64,000 bases of DNA, taken from contig NZ_JALNUP010000014.1 of assembly GCF_026540855.1 (NCBI RefSeq), positions 1 to 64,000 of the forward strand, in the 5' to 3' direction. This document shows positions 24,220-32,757 of the stretch, piece after piece. The notes beneath the pieces are model-generated. The model did not search any database and was not told the DNA's origin. It was given only the letters and a program-made list of their open reading frames with translations. The position numbers and the translations under genes are program-made. The stretch is from Sphingomonas sp. GC_Shp_5 (GTDB lineage Bacteria > Pseudomonadota > Alphaproteobacteria > Sphingomonadales > Sphingomonadaceae). Each line of letters opens with the position of its first letter. Position 1 is the stretch's first letter.

Positions 24220-25052
24220 TGGGCGACGTCATCCCCTTCGTGCCGCCGGTGCTCGCGCCGCGCGACCCGCGCTTCACCCCCCGTCCCGTGGAAATGGCGA
24301 TGCTGGCCGGTGTGTGGGGCGGTGCCCCCCTATCGGGGCAATGGGACGCGGAGGAAAAGGTCGACGGCGTGCGGGCGATCTACATGGAAGGCGGGCTCTG
24401 GAGCCGGGAGGGCGTGCCGCTGGAGGTGCCGCACGTCACGGCCGAGCTCGCGCGGCTGGAGCGCCGGTTCGGCGAACGGGTGGTGATCGACGGGGAGTTT
24501 CAGACGCCGGGCGGGTTCCTGCCCACCCTGTCGGCGATCCAGGGCAAAGCGCCAGCGACCACGGGCACGTTCCACCTCTTCGACGCGCTGCCGCTTGGCG
24601 ACTGGCGGGAGGATAGCTCAGCGGAGCCGCTGGCCACACGCCGGCATTGGATCGGCCGCGCGCTTGAGGGCTGGAGCCCTACGCATCTGCGGCGCATCGA
24701 GGCACGGCCGATCAGCACCGCGGCCGACGTCGAGCAGCTGGCCGGCGAGATCTGGGCGCGGGGCGGGGAGGGGTTGATGCTCAAGCGTCGCGACAGCCTC
24801 TATCGTCGGGCCCGGTCTACAGCCTGGCTCAAGGTCAAACGCGAGATCACCCTCTCCGGCGAGATTGCCGAGGTTGTGGCCGGTAAGCGCACCGCGCGGG
24901 TGACGATCGCGGGCAAGGTGGTGCGGATCGGGCTAACCGAACAGCAGGCGGGCACCCTCACCGTGGGAATGGCAGTCCAGATAGAGGCGATGGAGTGGAC
25001 AGAGCCTGGCCAGCTGCGGCATGCCCGTATCGTGGCAATAGGAAAGGTCTAG
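24219..25052 (+). CDS. ATP-dependent DNA ligase, compact phage type
   Basis: A 277-residue ligase that would seal nicks in duplex DNA. Nucleotidyltransferase motifs are in order: motif I EKVDGVR with the adenylated Lys (about residue 47), the SREG..L motif, motif III DGEF plus FHLFDALP, motif IV EGLMLKRRDSLY (about residues 186-197) and motif V AWLKVKRE. A small OB-fold domain of about 70 residues ends in RHARIVAIGK, matching motif VI. There is no extra DNA-binding domain, so it resembles the minimal phage-type ligases. The start overlaps the previous stop. Confidence 0.88.
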   Translation: MGDVIPFVPPVLAPRDPRFTPRPVEMAMLAGVWGGAPLSGQWDAEEKVDGVRAIYMEGGLWSREGVPLEVPHVTAELARLERRFGERVVIDGEFQTPGGFLPTLSAIQGKAPATTGTFHLFDALPLGDWREDSSAEPLATRRHWIGRALEGWSPTHLRRIEARPISTAADVEQLAGEIWARGGEGLMLKRRDSLYRRARSTAWLKVKREITLSGEIAEVVAGKRTARVTIAGKVVRIGLTEQQAGTLTVGMAVQIEAMEWTEPGQLRHARIVAIGKV

Positions 25053-25055
25053 GAC

Positions 25056-25499
25056 TTGAAACGCATCATGATTCCGAGCCCCGAGGCTGACGCGATGCTC
25101 GAAGAAATCCTTGAGAACGGTTTGAACTCGAAGCAGCGCCTTCGGGTAAACAATGCCCCCGACGTTCATTTCAAAGGCAAGATGTCTCACGAATACACGA
25201 CCCAGTCTAAGGACAAGTCCAAGGATAGGTGGACTGAGTTGCGGCTCTGGGAAACCGAGGGTGGGGCTTGGATTGCGGAGAAGGTCGGGTGCTCCAGTCG
25301 ATCCGGAGAGGCTGAGCTCCGCGATGTCCTCGTAATCGAGGGCGTGACAGGCGAATTTGACGAGTTCGTTGACGACACGACGCGCTTAGCTGTGGAGCTT
25401 CAAGCGCAAGAGCAGGTAATGGCGTTCTTCGGCTGGACCGTCGTCGCCAAGGCATTCGCCAAGCAGGCTGGCTGGGACGTTGTGCGTCACGTGGGGTAG
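25056..25499 (+). CDS. Hypothetical protein
   Basis: A 147-residue mixed alpha/beta protein rich in acidic residues. It shows KGKMSHEYTTQSKDKSKDRW and WETEGGAWIAEKVGCSSRSGE, which suggest a small single-domain fold. I recognise no family. Translation may begin at TTG 25056, 3 bp after the ligase stop, or at ATG 25068. It is the last gene of the operon. The next genes are on the other strand. Confidence 0.55.
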   Translation: MKRIMIPSPEADAMLEEILENGLNSKQRLRVNNAPDVHFKGKMSHEYTTQSKDKSKDRWTELRLWETEGGAWIAEKVGCSSRSGEAELRDVLVIEGVTGEFDEFVDDTTRLAVELQAQEQVMAFFGWTVVAKAFAKQAGWDVVRHVG

Positions 25500-25569
25500 C
25501 AGCGCTACGGCAGCTATCGCCCAAATTTCGTCATTCCCGGATGCGATTGGCGTTGCCCATTGCGGACGT

Positions 25570-26076
25570 TCAGACGCCATCATCAACCTGATCAGTTTGG
25601 ATGATAAAGCTGCTGAAATATGCGGCCTCAACCATGCCCTTGTAGCCGTCGCGCCGTAGCTGCTGGTTGATGGCGTTCTTCACGCTGGCAAGGAGCTGGG
25701 CCTTGCCCGCGTCGGTTGTAGCAGTATCGGGATCGGCGTCTGACAGCGCCGTAAGGATGACGGAACGCAATGCCGGATCATCATCTTTAAGAGACTGGTT
25801 TACCGCGGCATAATGTGTGCTGGCTGAAATGCCGGCCTGCAAAATACCACCACCTGTTTTTAGGTTGACGATGATCGGTGGATCAAACTGATAGTATATC
25901 GGCTCGTTTTGGCGAACCAGATCCTGAGGCACAGCTTCTGCTTCTGAAGCAACTGCGTCTGCATCCCTATCTGCACGTGCGACAATCCCGTCGCGCGTCA
26001 TCCAAATGCCAAGCGCGGCACTGGCCAGGACGATCACGACAGCGGCGAGCGCGCCAATAAGTCTCTTCTTGGTCAT
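25570..26076 (-). CDS. fliL: FliL-like flagellar basal body-associated protein
   Basis: A 168-residue inner membrane protein. One N-terminal membrane helix (LIGALAAVVIVLASAALGIW) is followed by a periplasmic FliL domain with YYQFDPPIIVNL at its start and the conserved LRSVILTALSDAD and INQQL segments. FliL associates with the flagellar stator and promotes torque or swarming in other bacteria. No other flagellar gene is in the window, so it is orphan cargo on the island. It lies 39 bp downstream of the GGDEF-EAL gene on the same strand. Confidence 0.8.
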   Translation of the reverse strand: MTKKRLIGALAAVVIVLASAALGIWMTRDGIVARADRDADAVASEAEAVPQDLVRQNEPIYYQFDPPIIVNLKTGGGILQAGISASTHYAAVNQSLKDDDPALRSVILTALSDADPDTATTDAGKAQLLASVKNAINQQLRRDGYKGMVEAAYFSSFIIQTDQVDDGV

Positions 26077-26115
26077 CTTGTCACCGCGATTTATCATCTT
26101 ATCCCAGACCGTGCA

Positions 26116-27732
26116 TCAGCCTGCCGCTTGATGCGCGGCGGTCGCGGATTGTTCGAGCATTGCGAATGCCTGCCCGGCATCCACGGCCTTGCTGAAAAGG
26201 TATCCTTGGCCTTGGTCACACCCTTGCGCTTCGAGAAGGGCGAGTTGCTGTTGGTTCTCCACACCTTCGGCTGTGATCTTGGCGCCGAGGCCTGAGCCAA
26301 GGCCTATCAGCGCATTCACGATCGCGGCACTGTCAGCGTCATGCTCCATGCCATCGACAAAGCTACGGTCGATCTTGATCTTGTCAGGCTTGAAGGCGCG
26401 GAGATGATAAAGGCTGGAGTAGCCGGTGCCGAAATCATCAAGTGCTATGCGAACGCCGACACCGCGGACGATGTCCAACGCTGTTCGTGCAGCTTCAAGA
26501 TCCCGGACCAGCGCGCTCTCCGTAATCTCAAGCTCCAGGCGATGTGCCTGAAGCCCGGTCTCGGTGAGTATCTGCATGATCCCCAGGCCGAAGAGAGGAT
26601 CCTGGAGGGCGGCGCCCGAGACGTTGAACGAAAGGGTGACATTCGCCGGCCAAGTCACTGCCGTTGCACAAGCCTGCTTAAGCAGGAGAACAGTTAGGTC
26701 GCGTATCAACCCGGCATCTTCCGCAACGGCGATGAACCGCTCTGGAGGAACGTCTCCGAGCTGCGGCGATGTCCACCTCGCCAGCGCCTCGAAGCCGACT
26801 ATCCCGCTGCCGTCCAGCGCAACCAGAGGCTGGTAGAACGGCTTGATATTGCCCTCGGCGATGGCTTGCCGCAGCTCTCGTTCAAGCTGGTCGCGCTCTT
26901 CGGCCTGAGCGTCCATTGCCACCTCGAAAAACCGCATAGCCGATAGCTTGTGCTTTTTCTCTTCCTTAGCCCGGTACAATGCGACGTCAGCTTTGCGCAG
27001 AAGAGCATCCGCGGTGTCCCCGTCGCTGGGGATTAACGCGATGCCAATAGCGACGCCGACATCATGCTGACCTTCGCCAGTAGAAATTGGCTGCGCCAGG
27101 GCGTCGATGATGCGGCCAGCCAACCCTGTTGCGGACTCCACGCCTGCAGTGTGCATCGCGAGCACGGCAAATTCATCGCCTCCTAGCCGTGCCACCAGAT
27201 CACCGTCGCGCACCGCGCGAGCAAGACGGCCACCGACTTGGACGAGTACTTCGTCGCCTGCTTGATGGCCGTAGAGATCGTTGACCCGCTTGAACCCGTT
27301 GAGATCCATGAGCAGCAGCACGTGACTGCCGCCCGACCGTGGAGGAGATGCGATAGCAACCTGCAGCGCCTCATCGAAGTTTCGGCGGTTCGGCAGGCCG
27401 GTAAGCGCATCATGCAGCGCCATACTTCTGGCTTCACGTTCAGCTGCTATACGTCGCAGGGTCTCACGCCGCGCCTCCTTCAACCGTCGTAAGGCAAAGA
27501 TGGTAAGGCCTGCGCAGAAGATCGCTGCAACGATCATCACCTCTTCGAGCGTGATCATTTTCACTGCCGTGGAGGACTCATCTGACGCAAAAACGTCCAC
27601 CTCGAAGCAGTAGAACGCCGCGAGGCATGTCAGTACAAGCACGAGGGAGCCGTCAACCAGCTTGAAACGGTGACGGATCAACTGAGCCCACAACCTTGCC
27701 GCGCGTGTTGCCATAGCCATCCACTCTCTCAT
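26116..27732 (-). CDS. Membrane diguanylate cyclase/phosphodiesterase (GGDEF-EAL)
   Basis: A 538-residue cyclic-di-GMP enzyme. Two N-terminal membrane helices (VDGSLVLVLTCLAAFYCF, then MIVAAIFCAGLTIFALRRL) lead through a short helix to a GGDEF domain with an intact GGDEF active site (about residue 186). An EAL domain follows with EALARW, FNVSG, ELEITES, LDDFGTGYSSL, KIDRSFV and AEGVEN. All the usual catalytic and metal residues are present in both halves, so it could make and break c-di-GMP. It lacks a recognisable sensor domain. With the downstream FliL and two island PilZ proteins it forms a plausible motility-control set. Confidence 0.93.
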   Translation of the reverse strand: MREWMAMATRAARLWAQLIRHRFKLVDGSLVLVLTCLAAFYCFEVDVFASDESSTAVKMITLEEVMIVAAIFCAGLTIFALRRLKEARRETLRRIAAEREARSMALHDALTGLPNRRNFDEALQVAIASPPRSGGSHVLLLMDLNGFKRVNDLYGHQAGDEVLVQVGGRLARAVRDGDLVARLGGDEFAVLAMHTAGVESATGLAGRIIDALAQPISTGEGQHDVGVAIGIALIPSDGDTADALLRKADVALYRAKEEKKHKLSAMRFFEVAMDAQAEERDQLERELRQAIAEGNIKPFYQPLVALDGSGIVGFEALARWTSPQLGDVPPERFIAVAEDAGLIRDLTVLLLKQACATAVTWPANVTLSFNVSGAALQDPLFGLGIMQILTETGLQAHRLELEITESALVRDLEAARTALDIVRGVGVRIALDDFGTGYSSLYHLRAFKPDKIKIDRSFVDGMEHDADSAAIVNALIGLGSGLGAKITAEGVENQQQLALLEAQGCDQGQGYLFSKAVDAGQAFAMLEQSATAAHQAAG

Positions 27733-27936
27733 GTGGTCTGGACGTAACAGATCGGGCTTACTAATCTGCTAATTGCAGATGGATAGGTGTTCAGCCTCAA
27801 CGGCTTGGCGCCACAGGTATGCGCTTATGATATGTCCGCTTTTCGCGACAAGCACCTGAAAGGAGACTGTCGCCAATCCACCAGAGTCAGACGTTCACTC
27901 TGAACCCGCTCAAGCCCCGGCAGCGTCGGACAACGA

Positions 27937-27968
27937 AAAACCGGGCGAGGCCGTCGCCCCGCCCGGTT
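27937..27968 (-). terminator. Rho-independent terminator of the minus-strand tail gene set
   Basis: CCGGGCG (27941-27947) and CGCCCGG (27960-27966) pair, extended by AA/TT. Read on the minus strand, the stem is followed by TTTTTCG. It lies 45 bp past the last tail gene and should end that operon. The rest of 27733-28012 holds only the presumed promoter region of the GGDEF-EAL gene. Confidence 0.85.
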
Positions 27969-28012
27969 CACCTATTCACCGAATGAATTCACTTAACGCA
28001 ATCGGCTGATCC

Positions 28013-28801
28013 TCAGAAGAGCGACAGCAGCTGATAGTTCCGCTCGAACTGGTTGTACGCGACCTTGCCTATCGACGGCGCCTCCTCGTTCCAGCCGAAG
28101 AACGTCCGTCGCTGCCGATAGATGGTCGGTGCAGGGTCAAAGCACGTCAGGAACGGCACCGTGCGCCCGGTGATGTCGTCGAGCGGCGCCAGCATCGTTT
28201 CGGCCTCTGCCTCGGTGACCCAGCCCAGCGTGTAATCCAGCGCGCGGAGCTTGGCTCCCGCCGCGATGCCGGGCACCCCGTTTCGCGCGAAGGTGATCGA
28301 GCCCAGATCCCGCGTGCCCGTCTTCCACGTGGACTCGTAGTATTTGGCGACCTGGATCTTGGCCCCCATCACCAGCATCGACGCTTGAAAGTCGCCAGTA
28401 TGGCCGCTGATGTCGATGCGCCACCAGCTCGCCGTGATCGCAGCCGAGAGTTCGAGGTGGGAGTGGTAGACGCCATCCGTCCGCGTCACCGCTGGCGAGA
28501 TGAAGGGCAGCACGCCGCTGTCGTACGGGGCGGTGCCGTCGACCTGAGCCGAGGTGGTGCCCAGGCGCACCCGAATGGTCGTGCCGGGCAAGGCGAGCGC
28601 GCCCAGCATGCCGACATAGCTGACCAGCTGGGCGGTGGTCAGCGCGCCCTTGACCCACAGCGCACCATTGCCTGCTGATTGCCACACCATGCCGCGGTAC
28701 AGGAACTCGCCGAGATTGCTTCCGGGCGCCGCGGGGCGGGCGTTCCCACTGGTGATGCCTGTAAGCTGCGCCGGGAGCACCATGAATGGCTTGTCGGCCA
28801 T
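28013..28801 (-). CDS. Phage tail-associated structural protein
   Basis: A 262-residue protein, Gly/Ala/Thr-rich and strand-rich, without signal peptide or membrane segment. It looks like a virion or tail-tip component (LYRGMVWQSAGNGALWVKGA, then DISGHTGDFQASMLVMGAK). It is the last gene of the minus-strand set and overlaps the preceding gene by 1 bp. I cannot name the family. The structural role is inferred from position and composition. Confidence 0.55.
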   Translation of the reverse strand: MADKPFMVLPAQLTGITSGNARPAAPGSNLGEFLYRGMVWQSAGNGALWVKGALTTAQLVSYVGMLGALALPGTTIRVRLGTTSAQVDGTAPYDSGVLPFISPAVTRTDGVYHSHLELSAAITASWWRIDISGHTGDFQASMLVMGAKIQVAKYYESTWKTGTRDLGSITFARNGVPGIAAGAKLRALDYTLGWVTEAEAETMLAPLDDITGRTVPFLTCFDPAPTIYRQRRTFFGWNEEAPSIGKVAYNQFERNYQLLSLF

Positions 28802-29187
28802 CAGAGCACGCCCCAGCTGGCGAGCGTGGTCTGCTCGGCGCCTGTGTCGTACGCCTCGATGCTGACGATCGCGGCCGGCATGTTGGCCACGAGCTCGTCG
28901 TCGACGATCTGGGTGCCGGGCAGCGCGGCCGTCATCGCGTATGCGCCGTCGAGGTCCACGAGGTGGTCGACCTTGGTGCGGAAGGCGCGGGCGTGCCGCC
29001 CAAGCAGGGCACCGCGCTCTGCCGCCATCATCTGTACCGCGGCCATATCATCGAAATAGGTGTCGATCGGGGTGTCGCCGGTATCGCGGGCAACCTTGCC
29101 GTAGAGCGTCTGGACGTTCGGGTCGCTCCACACGAAGGAGCGAAATTCCTCGCTGACGAATGCAGCGCGTTCAGCCGTAGCAGGCAT
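28801..29187 (-). CDS. Hypothetical phage protein in tail gene set
   Basis: A 128-residue soluble protein (FVSEEFRSFVWSDPNVQTLY, then a DTYFDDMAAVQMMAAERGAL helix). The family is unknown. It lies between the 670-residue repeat protein and the 262-residue protein on one transcript and is probably a virion accessory component. Confidence 0.5.
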   Translation of the reverse strand: MPATAERAAFVSEEFRSFVWSDPNVQTLYGKVARDTGDTPIDTYFDDMAAVQMMAAERGALLGRHARAFRTKVDHLVDLDGAYAMTAALPGTQIVDDELVANMPAAIVSIEAYDTGAEQTTLASWGVL

Positions 29188-29209
29188 ATAATGATCCTCT
29201 ATTCAGTGC

Positions 29210-31222
29210 TCAGCCGCTAACCGTTATCCGGACGGCGTCCTTGAGATCCTCGCCGAGGCGCGTCTTGGCGGTCAGCACGATGGTGGCCTGGCCAGCGGCC
29301 ACCGCACGGACCTTCACGGTGTGCAGGGTGCCCTCGATCTCTTCCTGCTCGATCGAGCAAAGGCCATTAAGGCACTCGACGGATCGATCGGTGATTTCGT
29401 CCCCGGCAAGCAAGCTATCTCCCCACTCCGCCCCCAGGATCATGGCAGCCCCGACGCGCATGTTGGGCCAGATCAGCAGCATTCTCTTATCCCTCACGAT
29501 GGTGACCAGCCGGGCTTTGGCTGGGATGGTGATGCGCCGCTGGAGCCGCGGCATGCGAATGATCTGCTCCGGAGGCGGTAACGGTATTGCGGCGCCACCG
29601 CTGATCGACAGGGTTGCTGACCCTACCGACAGCACCAAGCTTGTCGGGCGAACTCTGATCCGGTGACCGAGCCGAAGCGTCGGGGCCTGGCCGACGTAGC
29701 TGATACTGCCGCCGCCCGCTTGAAGCAGTAGGGAGCGCAGCGGGCGTGCATCGGGGCCGACCAGCGCGAACACGCCGGCGCGCGCGCCCAGGGTAAGGCT
29801 GCGCAGCCGACCGAGGGCAGCGGCAAGTCCCATGGCCGCAAACGCCCCGGGACCGGCAAGCAGGCGCCGACGAAATCGGAGCATCGCTGGTTGCCCGGAG
29901 TAGAGCAGGGAACCGCCGCCAGCATCCAGCGCCAAGCGGTTGGACCGCGCGAGCGTTACGCTTTGCCCGACGAATTGGAGGGCACCAGGCTCAGCGACGA
30001 CCCGGTGGGAGGTGCGAAGTGTTGCGGGTTGCCCGCCTGCAACAAAGGTTCCGCTCTGCGCCGGCAGAACGAACCCGTGGAGCAGGTTGGCACCTTGGCC
30101 ATAGAGCGCGAGCCGGGCTCGGTCGGCAGTCAGCTGTCGCGACCTGGCGAGCGCCGCCGCAGCGCCCGTCATTGCCAGCACCCCGGCCTGTGCAGCCAGG
30201 AGGCGCGACTGCCGCAGGGAAGCGTCCTGGCCGACCAGCGCCAGTGCCGCCGGAGCCGAAATGATCCGGCGTGACGCGGCAACACGAACCGCCTGCCCGT
30301 TGAAGGTGACAGCGCCTCGCGCGGCCGGCAGCGCATGACCGAGCAGCAGGTTCGCGGTGCGGCCGGTGATGATGATCGCACCGTTTCCTGCCGCGAGCGT
30401 CGGCCCGCCGCTGTCCATGACGGTCGGCGCCGCGGCCTTGTAGGTGGCGCCGCTGGCGATCTTATCCTGCTGGCCCCACTTCCACATCGTGCCCTGGGTG
30501 ATGCGATCCCAGGTGTCGCCAGCCCCGAAGATCGCCGGGATGATCGCGAACTCACCGAATGCGCCATTGAAGGCGGTTGGCGTGTCCCCTTTCTTGCCAC
30601 CGATCTGGAAGCCCGTTCCGAACAGCGTGCTACCGAAGTCGAGCTTCTGATTTACGTTGCTGGCCGGAGTTATCATGGCTCCGTTGAGGAAGATCCGCGA
30701 GTTGGCGCCGTTGAATTCGATGACGAGCACGTTGACCGAGCCGAGCGGGTTGTTGACCTGCTGTGGAATCTGAACACTGGCGCCGGGAGCGATCATCCAG
30801 ATCGGCGTAGTGCCGCCATAGACGCCGAACAGAGTCTGGTTATTGGCTCCGTTGCTGTTGCTGAAATCGACGACGACTTCATAGGCCAAACGGGTCGCCG
30901 CCGGCTCCTGCCAGACGAACACGCCCGTTGCCGGCTGAGGGACGCCGAAGGCCGATGCGCTAGCGATGAGATCGAAGCGGCTCGAGGAGAAGGTGATCGC
31001 CGGAAGCGAGCCGTTGAAGCCCGTCGGGTTATAGAGCGGAGCCGTGGCCGCGGTGTACGGGGTCAGCGGCGCCAAGCTGGCCGCGGCAGAACCTTTGAAG
31101 GCGAACGACGCCAGGCGCAGCGAACTCGCGTCATAGGAGACGGTGGCGGCGTCCTGCGTATCCGCCCAGCCGAAGGGCTTGGTCGGCACATCGTTGAGGG
31201 TCCAGGAGCGCAGTGCCGCCAC
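29210..31222 (-). CDS. Large tail-fibre-like protein with tandem 22-25-residue repeats
   Basis: A 670-residue protein. The N-terminal 230 residues resemble a LamG/concanavalin-type beta sandwich (LAYEVVVDFSNSNGANN, then ITFSSSRFDL). About 11 tandem repeats of 22-25 residues follow (about residues 285-540), each of the form A-x-x-G-x-L-x-h-x-G-Q-x-A-x-L-x-x-S/R-R-x-L, predicted to stack as beta-strands. A C-terminal Ig-like domain ends with KDAVRITVSG. Such repeats are typical of phage adhesins and fibres. The host-binding role is inferred. The small coiled-coil gene upstream is 5 bp away. Confidence 0.65.
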   Translation of the reverse strand: MAALRSWTLNDVPTKPFGWADTQDAATVSYDASSLRLASFAFKGSAAASLAPLTPYTAATAPLYNPTGFNGSLPAITFSSSRFDLIASASAFGVPQPATGVFVWQEPAATRLAYEVVVDFSNSNGANNQTLFGVYGGTTPIWMIAPGASVQIPQQVNNPLGSVNVLVIEFNGANSRIFLNGAMITPASNVNQKLDFGSTLFGTGFQIGGKKGDTPTAFNGAFGEFAIIPAIFGAGDTWDRITQGTMWKWGQQDKIASGATYKAAAPTVMDSGGPTLAAGNGAIIITGRTANLLLGHALPAARGAVTFNGQAVRVAASRRIISAPAALALVGQDASLRQSRLLAAQAGVLAMTGAAAALARSRQLTADRARLALYGQGANLLHGFVLPAQSGTFVAGGQPATLRTSHRVVAEPGALQFVGQSVTLARSNRLALDAGGGSLLYSGQPAMLRFRRRLLAGPGAFAAMGLAAALGRLRSLTLGARAGVFALVGPDARPLRSLLLQAGGGSISYVGQAPTLRLGHRIRVRPTSLVLSVGSATLSISGGAAIPLPPPEQIIRMPRLQRRITIPAKARLVTIVRDKRMLLIWPNMRVGAAMILGAEWGDSLLAGDEITDRSVECLNGLCSIEQEEIEGTLHTVKVRAVAAGQATIVLTAKTRLGEDLKDAVRITVSG

Positions 31223-31227
31223 GTCGC

Positions 31228-31482
31228 TTATGCCTCGACCTGGTCAGCGCCGCCGGTTTTCCCGCCCAGCGCGCGCGCAATCAGCGCCCGCTCCTGGTCG
31301 AGGTCGAACATGCCCAGCTCGGCCGCCCGGATCTGCGTGTCGAGTTCGGCGATGCGGGTCTGAGAATCGCGGGCGATCTCGTCGCGCTGCTCGCGCAGCG
31401 GCCCCGAGGCGACCAGCATGGCGTCGCGCTGCTCGCCCAGCTCGGCGAAGCGCGCGCGCAGGTTTTCAGGAGTGAGGTCCAT
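31228..31482 (-). CDS. Small coiled-coil phage protein
   Basis: An 84-residue protein, almost entirely one charged coiled coil (LRARFAELGEQRDAMLVASG, then TRIAELDTQIRAAELGMFDL). The family is unknown. Its position between two virion-type genes suggests an assembly or chaperone role, by inference. Confidence 0.55.
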   Translation of the reverse strand: MDLTPENLRARFAELGEQRDAMLVASGPLREQRDEIARDSQTRIAELDTQIRAAELGMFDLDQERALIARALGGKTGGADQVEA

Positions 31483-31496
31483 CTATTGTCTCCGGA

Positions 31497-31910
31497 TCAA
31501 GCGAGGGTGAGGACGCCAGCGGCGTCATCGAAATCGACGGTGAGCGTCTCGCCGCTCGCGAGCGTGAAGCTGGCGCCGTAATCCCACCAGCCGATCAGGC
31601 CGCCGGACGTCGCGTTGTAGAGCACCGCGTAGCGCGCTGGGCCGATGGGGCCGCCCGCGGCGGTGATGACCGTGTCTGCCAGCGTCAGCTTGTAAGTGCC
31701 GGCGGTCTGCGCCGATGCGTTGACCGTCGCCTGAGCCCCGCCCGCAACATAGCCGTTGGCCGCCGCGATCTCGGTGATGTCAGCTTTCACCGCGTTAGTG
31801 CCCGCTGGTGCGGTGTTGCTCAGCATCACCTTGAGCGTGTCGCTCTGGAGGTTGTGCTGCTTCTCGGCCAACGCCTCGACGAAGGCCTGGAACTTGTTGA
31901 ACGTCGCCAT
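31497..31910 (-). CDS. Phage virion-associated protein
   Basis: A 137-residue beta-rich protein with the pattern KQHNLQSDTLKVMLSNTAPA followed by an Ala/Gly/Thr-rich strand region (ARYAVLYNATSGGLIGWWDY). I associate this pattern with small structural proteins next to tail-fibre genes in many phages, though the precise role is not known to me. It overlaps the next gene by 1 bp. Confidence 0.6.
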   Translation of the reverse strand: MATFNKFQAFVEALAEKQHNLQSDTLKVMLSNTAPAGTNAVKADITEIAAANGYVAGGAQATVNASAQTAGTYKLTLADTVITAAGGPIGPARYAVLYNATSGGLIGWWDYGASFTLASGETLTVDFDDAAGVLTLA

Positions 31911-32149
31911 CAGGCGTCTCCTTGTGGGTAGTGGAACTGGCTGCCGCCCTCGACCCAGTCGAGGAAGGCGTAGGCCGTGGTCTGCAGGTCAAAGGTGGGG
32001 CTGATCTTGCGGCAGTGGGACGTCGGATCTTCGCCGGGCATCTGCACGCGGACCGACCATCGCTTTCCGTCGAGCGACACGAAGGCTCGACCGCCGGCAG
32101 GGATGCGCGGCGGGTCCTTGCCTGCCGCGCGGCCGAGCCACCCCATCAC
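31910..32149 (-). CDS. Hypothetical phage protein
   Basis: A 79-residue strand-rich basic protein (AFVSLDGKRWSVRVQMPGED). The family is unknown. It is coupled to both neighbours by start/stop overlaps (1 bp and 4 bp), which supports translation. Confidence 0.5.
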   Translation of the reverse strand: MMGWLGRAAGKDPPRIPAGGRAFVSLDGKRWSVRVQMPGEDPTSHCRKISPTFDLQTTAYAFLDWVEGGSQFHYPQGDA

Positions 32150-32502
32150 GCCCGGCGCAGTATCTTCAGCAGGGCGGTCGCGATCGTTAGCAGCGAGGTC
32201 TGCTTGACCTGGGCGACGACCTCTTCGACGACCATGCCGGCGAAGTGCTCGACGTCATCGACGATCGCCTTGAGCCCGCCCTTGGCCGCCTCGGCGATGA
32301 TCACCGGCTTGATGGCGGCGATCACCTGATCCTTCTTCTCGGCTCCGGTGAGGGCGGTGCTCTCCGCCGCATTGACCGCGGCGAGAGCGGCATCGCCGAT
32401 CGGATTGCCCTTCTGCGCGACCGCGGCGACCGCGCGGGTCAGCGCTGTGGCCGCCACGGCGATAACGTCCTTGGTGGTGATGGTGAGGCCGAGGATCTTC
32501 AT
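32146..32502 (-). CDS. Hypothetical phage protein, possibly membrane-associated
   Basis: A 118-residue Ala/Val/Lys-rich helical protein (ITTKDVIAVAATALTRAVAA, then VEHFAGMVVEEVVAQVKQTS). The amphipathic, moderately hydrophobic helices and the place in the lysis/tail set would suit a holin or a virion scaffold. Neither can be shown. Confidence 0.5.
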   Translation of the reverse strand: MKILGLTITTKDVIAVAATALTRAVAAVAQKGNPIGDAALAAVNAAESTALTGAEKKDQVIAAIKPVIIAEAAKGGLKAIVDDVEHFAGMVVEEVVAQVKQTSLLTIATALLKILRRA

Positions 32503-32555
32503 GGGTGTTCTCCGTTGGTGAAGGATATCCAGCCGCCAGCGTTGGTTGAACGCGC

Positions 32556-32756
32556 ATGTTGCGTCCCAACCCTTCAGCCAATGGCGGCTATTTGAGCGTC
32601 ATCGTGATGGTGCTTATCTTCGCGCTGGTGCTGGCGATGACCGCCTATGAGCACCGCAAAAGTTCGCTGGCGCGGCACGCTGCGGCGGCTGCGTCGACAG
32701 CACCAAAGTCTGGCAGCCCGGGTCCGAGCGGCCAGCAAAAGCATATTGCTCCCTAG
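32556..32756 (+). CDS. Possible small membrane protein, opposite strand
   Basis: A 66-residue frame with one clear membrane segment (LSVIVMVLIFALVLAMTAY) and a basic/Pro tail. It lies in the 255-bp gap between two minus-strand genes and next to the endolysin, where spanin or holin genes often sit. It runs against its neighbours and lacks a good ribosome binding site, so it may be chance. Confidence 0.35.
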   Translation: MLRPNPSANGGYLSVIVMVLIFALVLAMTAYEHRKSSLARHAAAAASTAPKSGSPGPSGQQKHIAP

Positions 32757-32757
32757 A

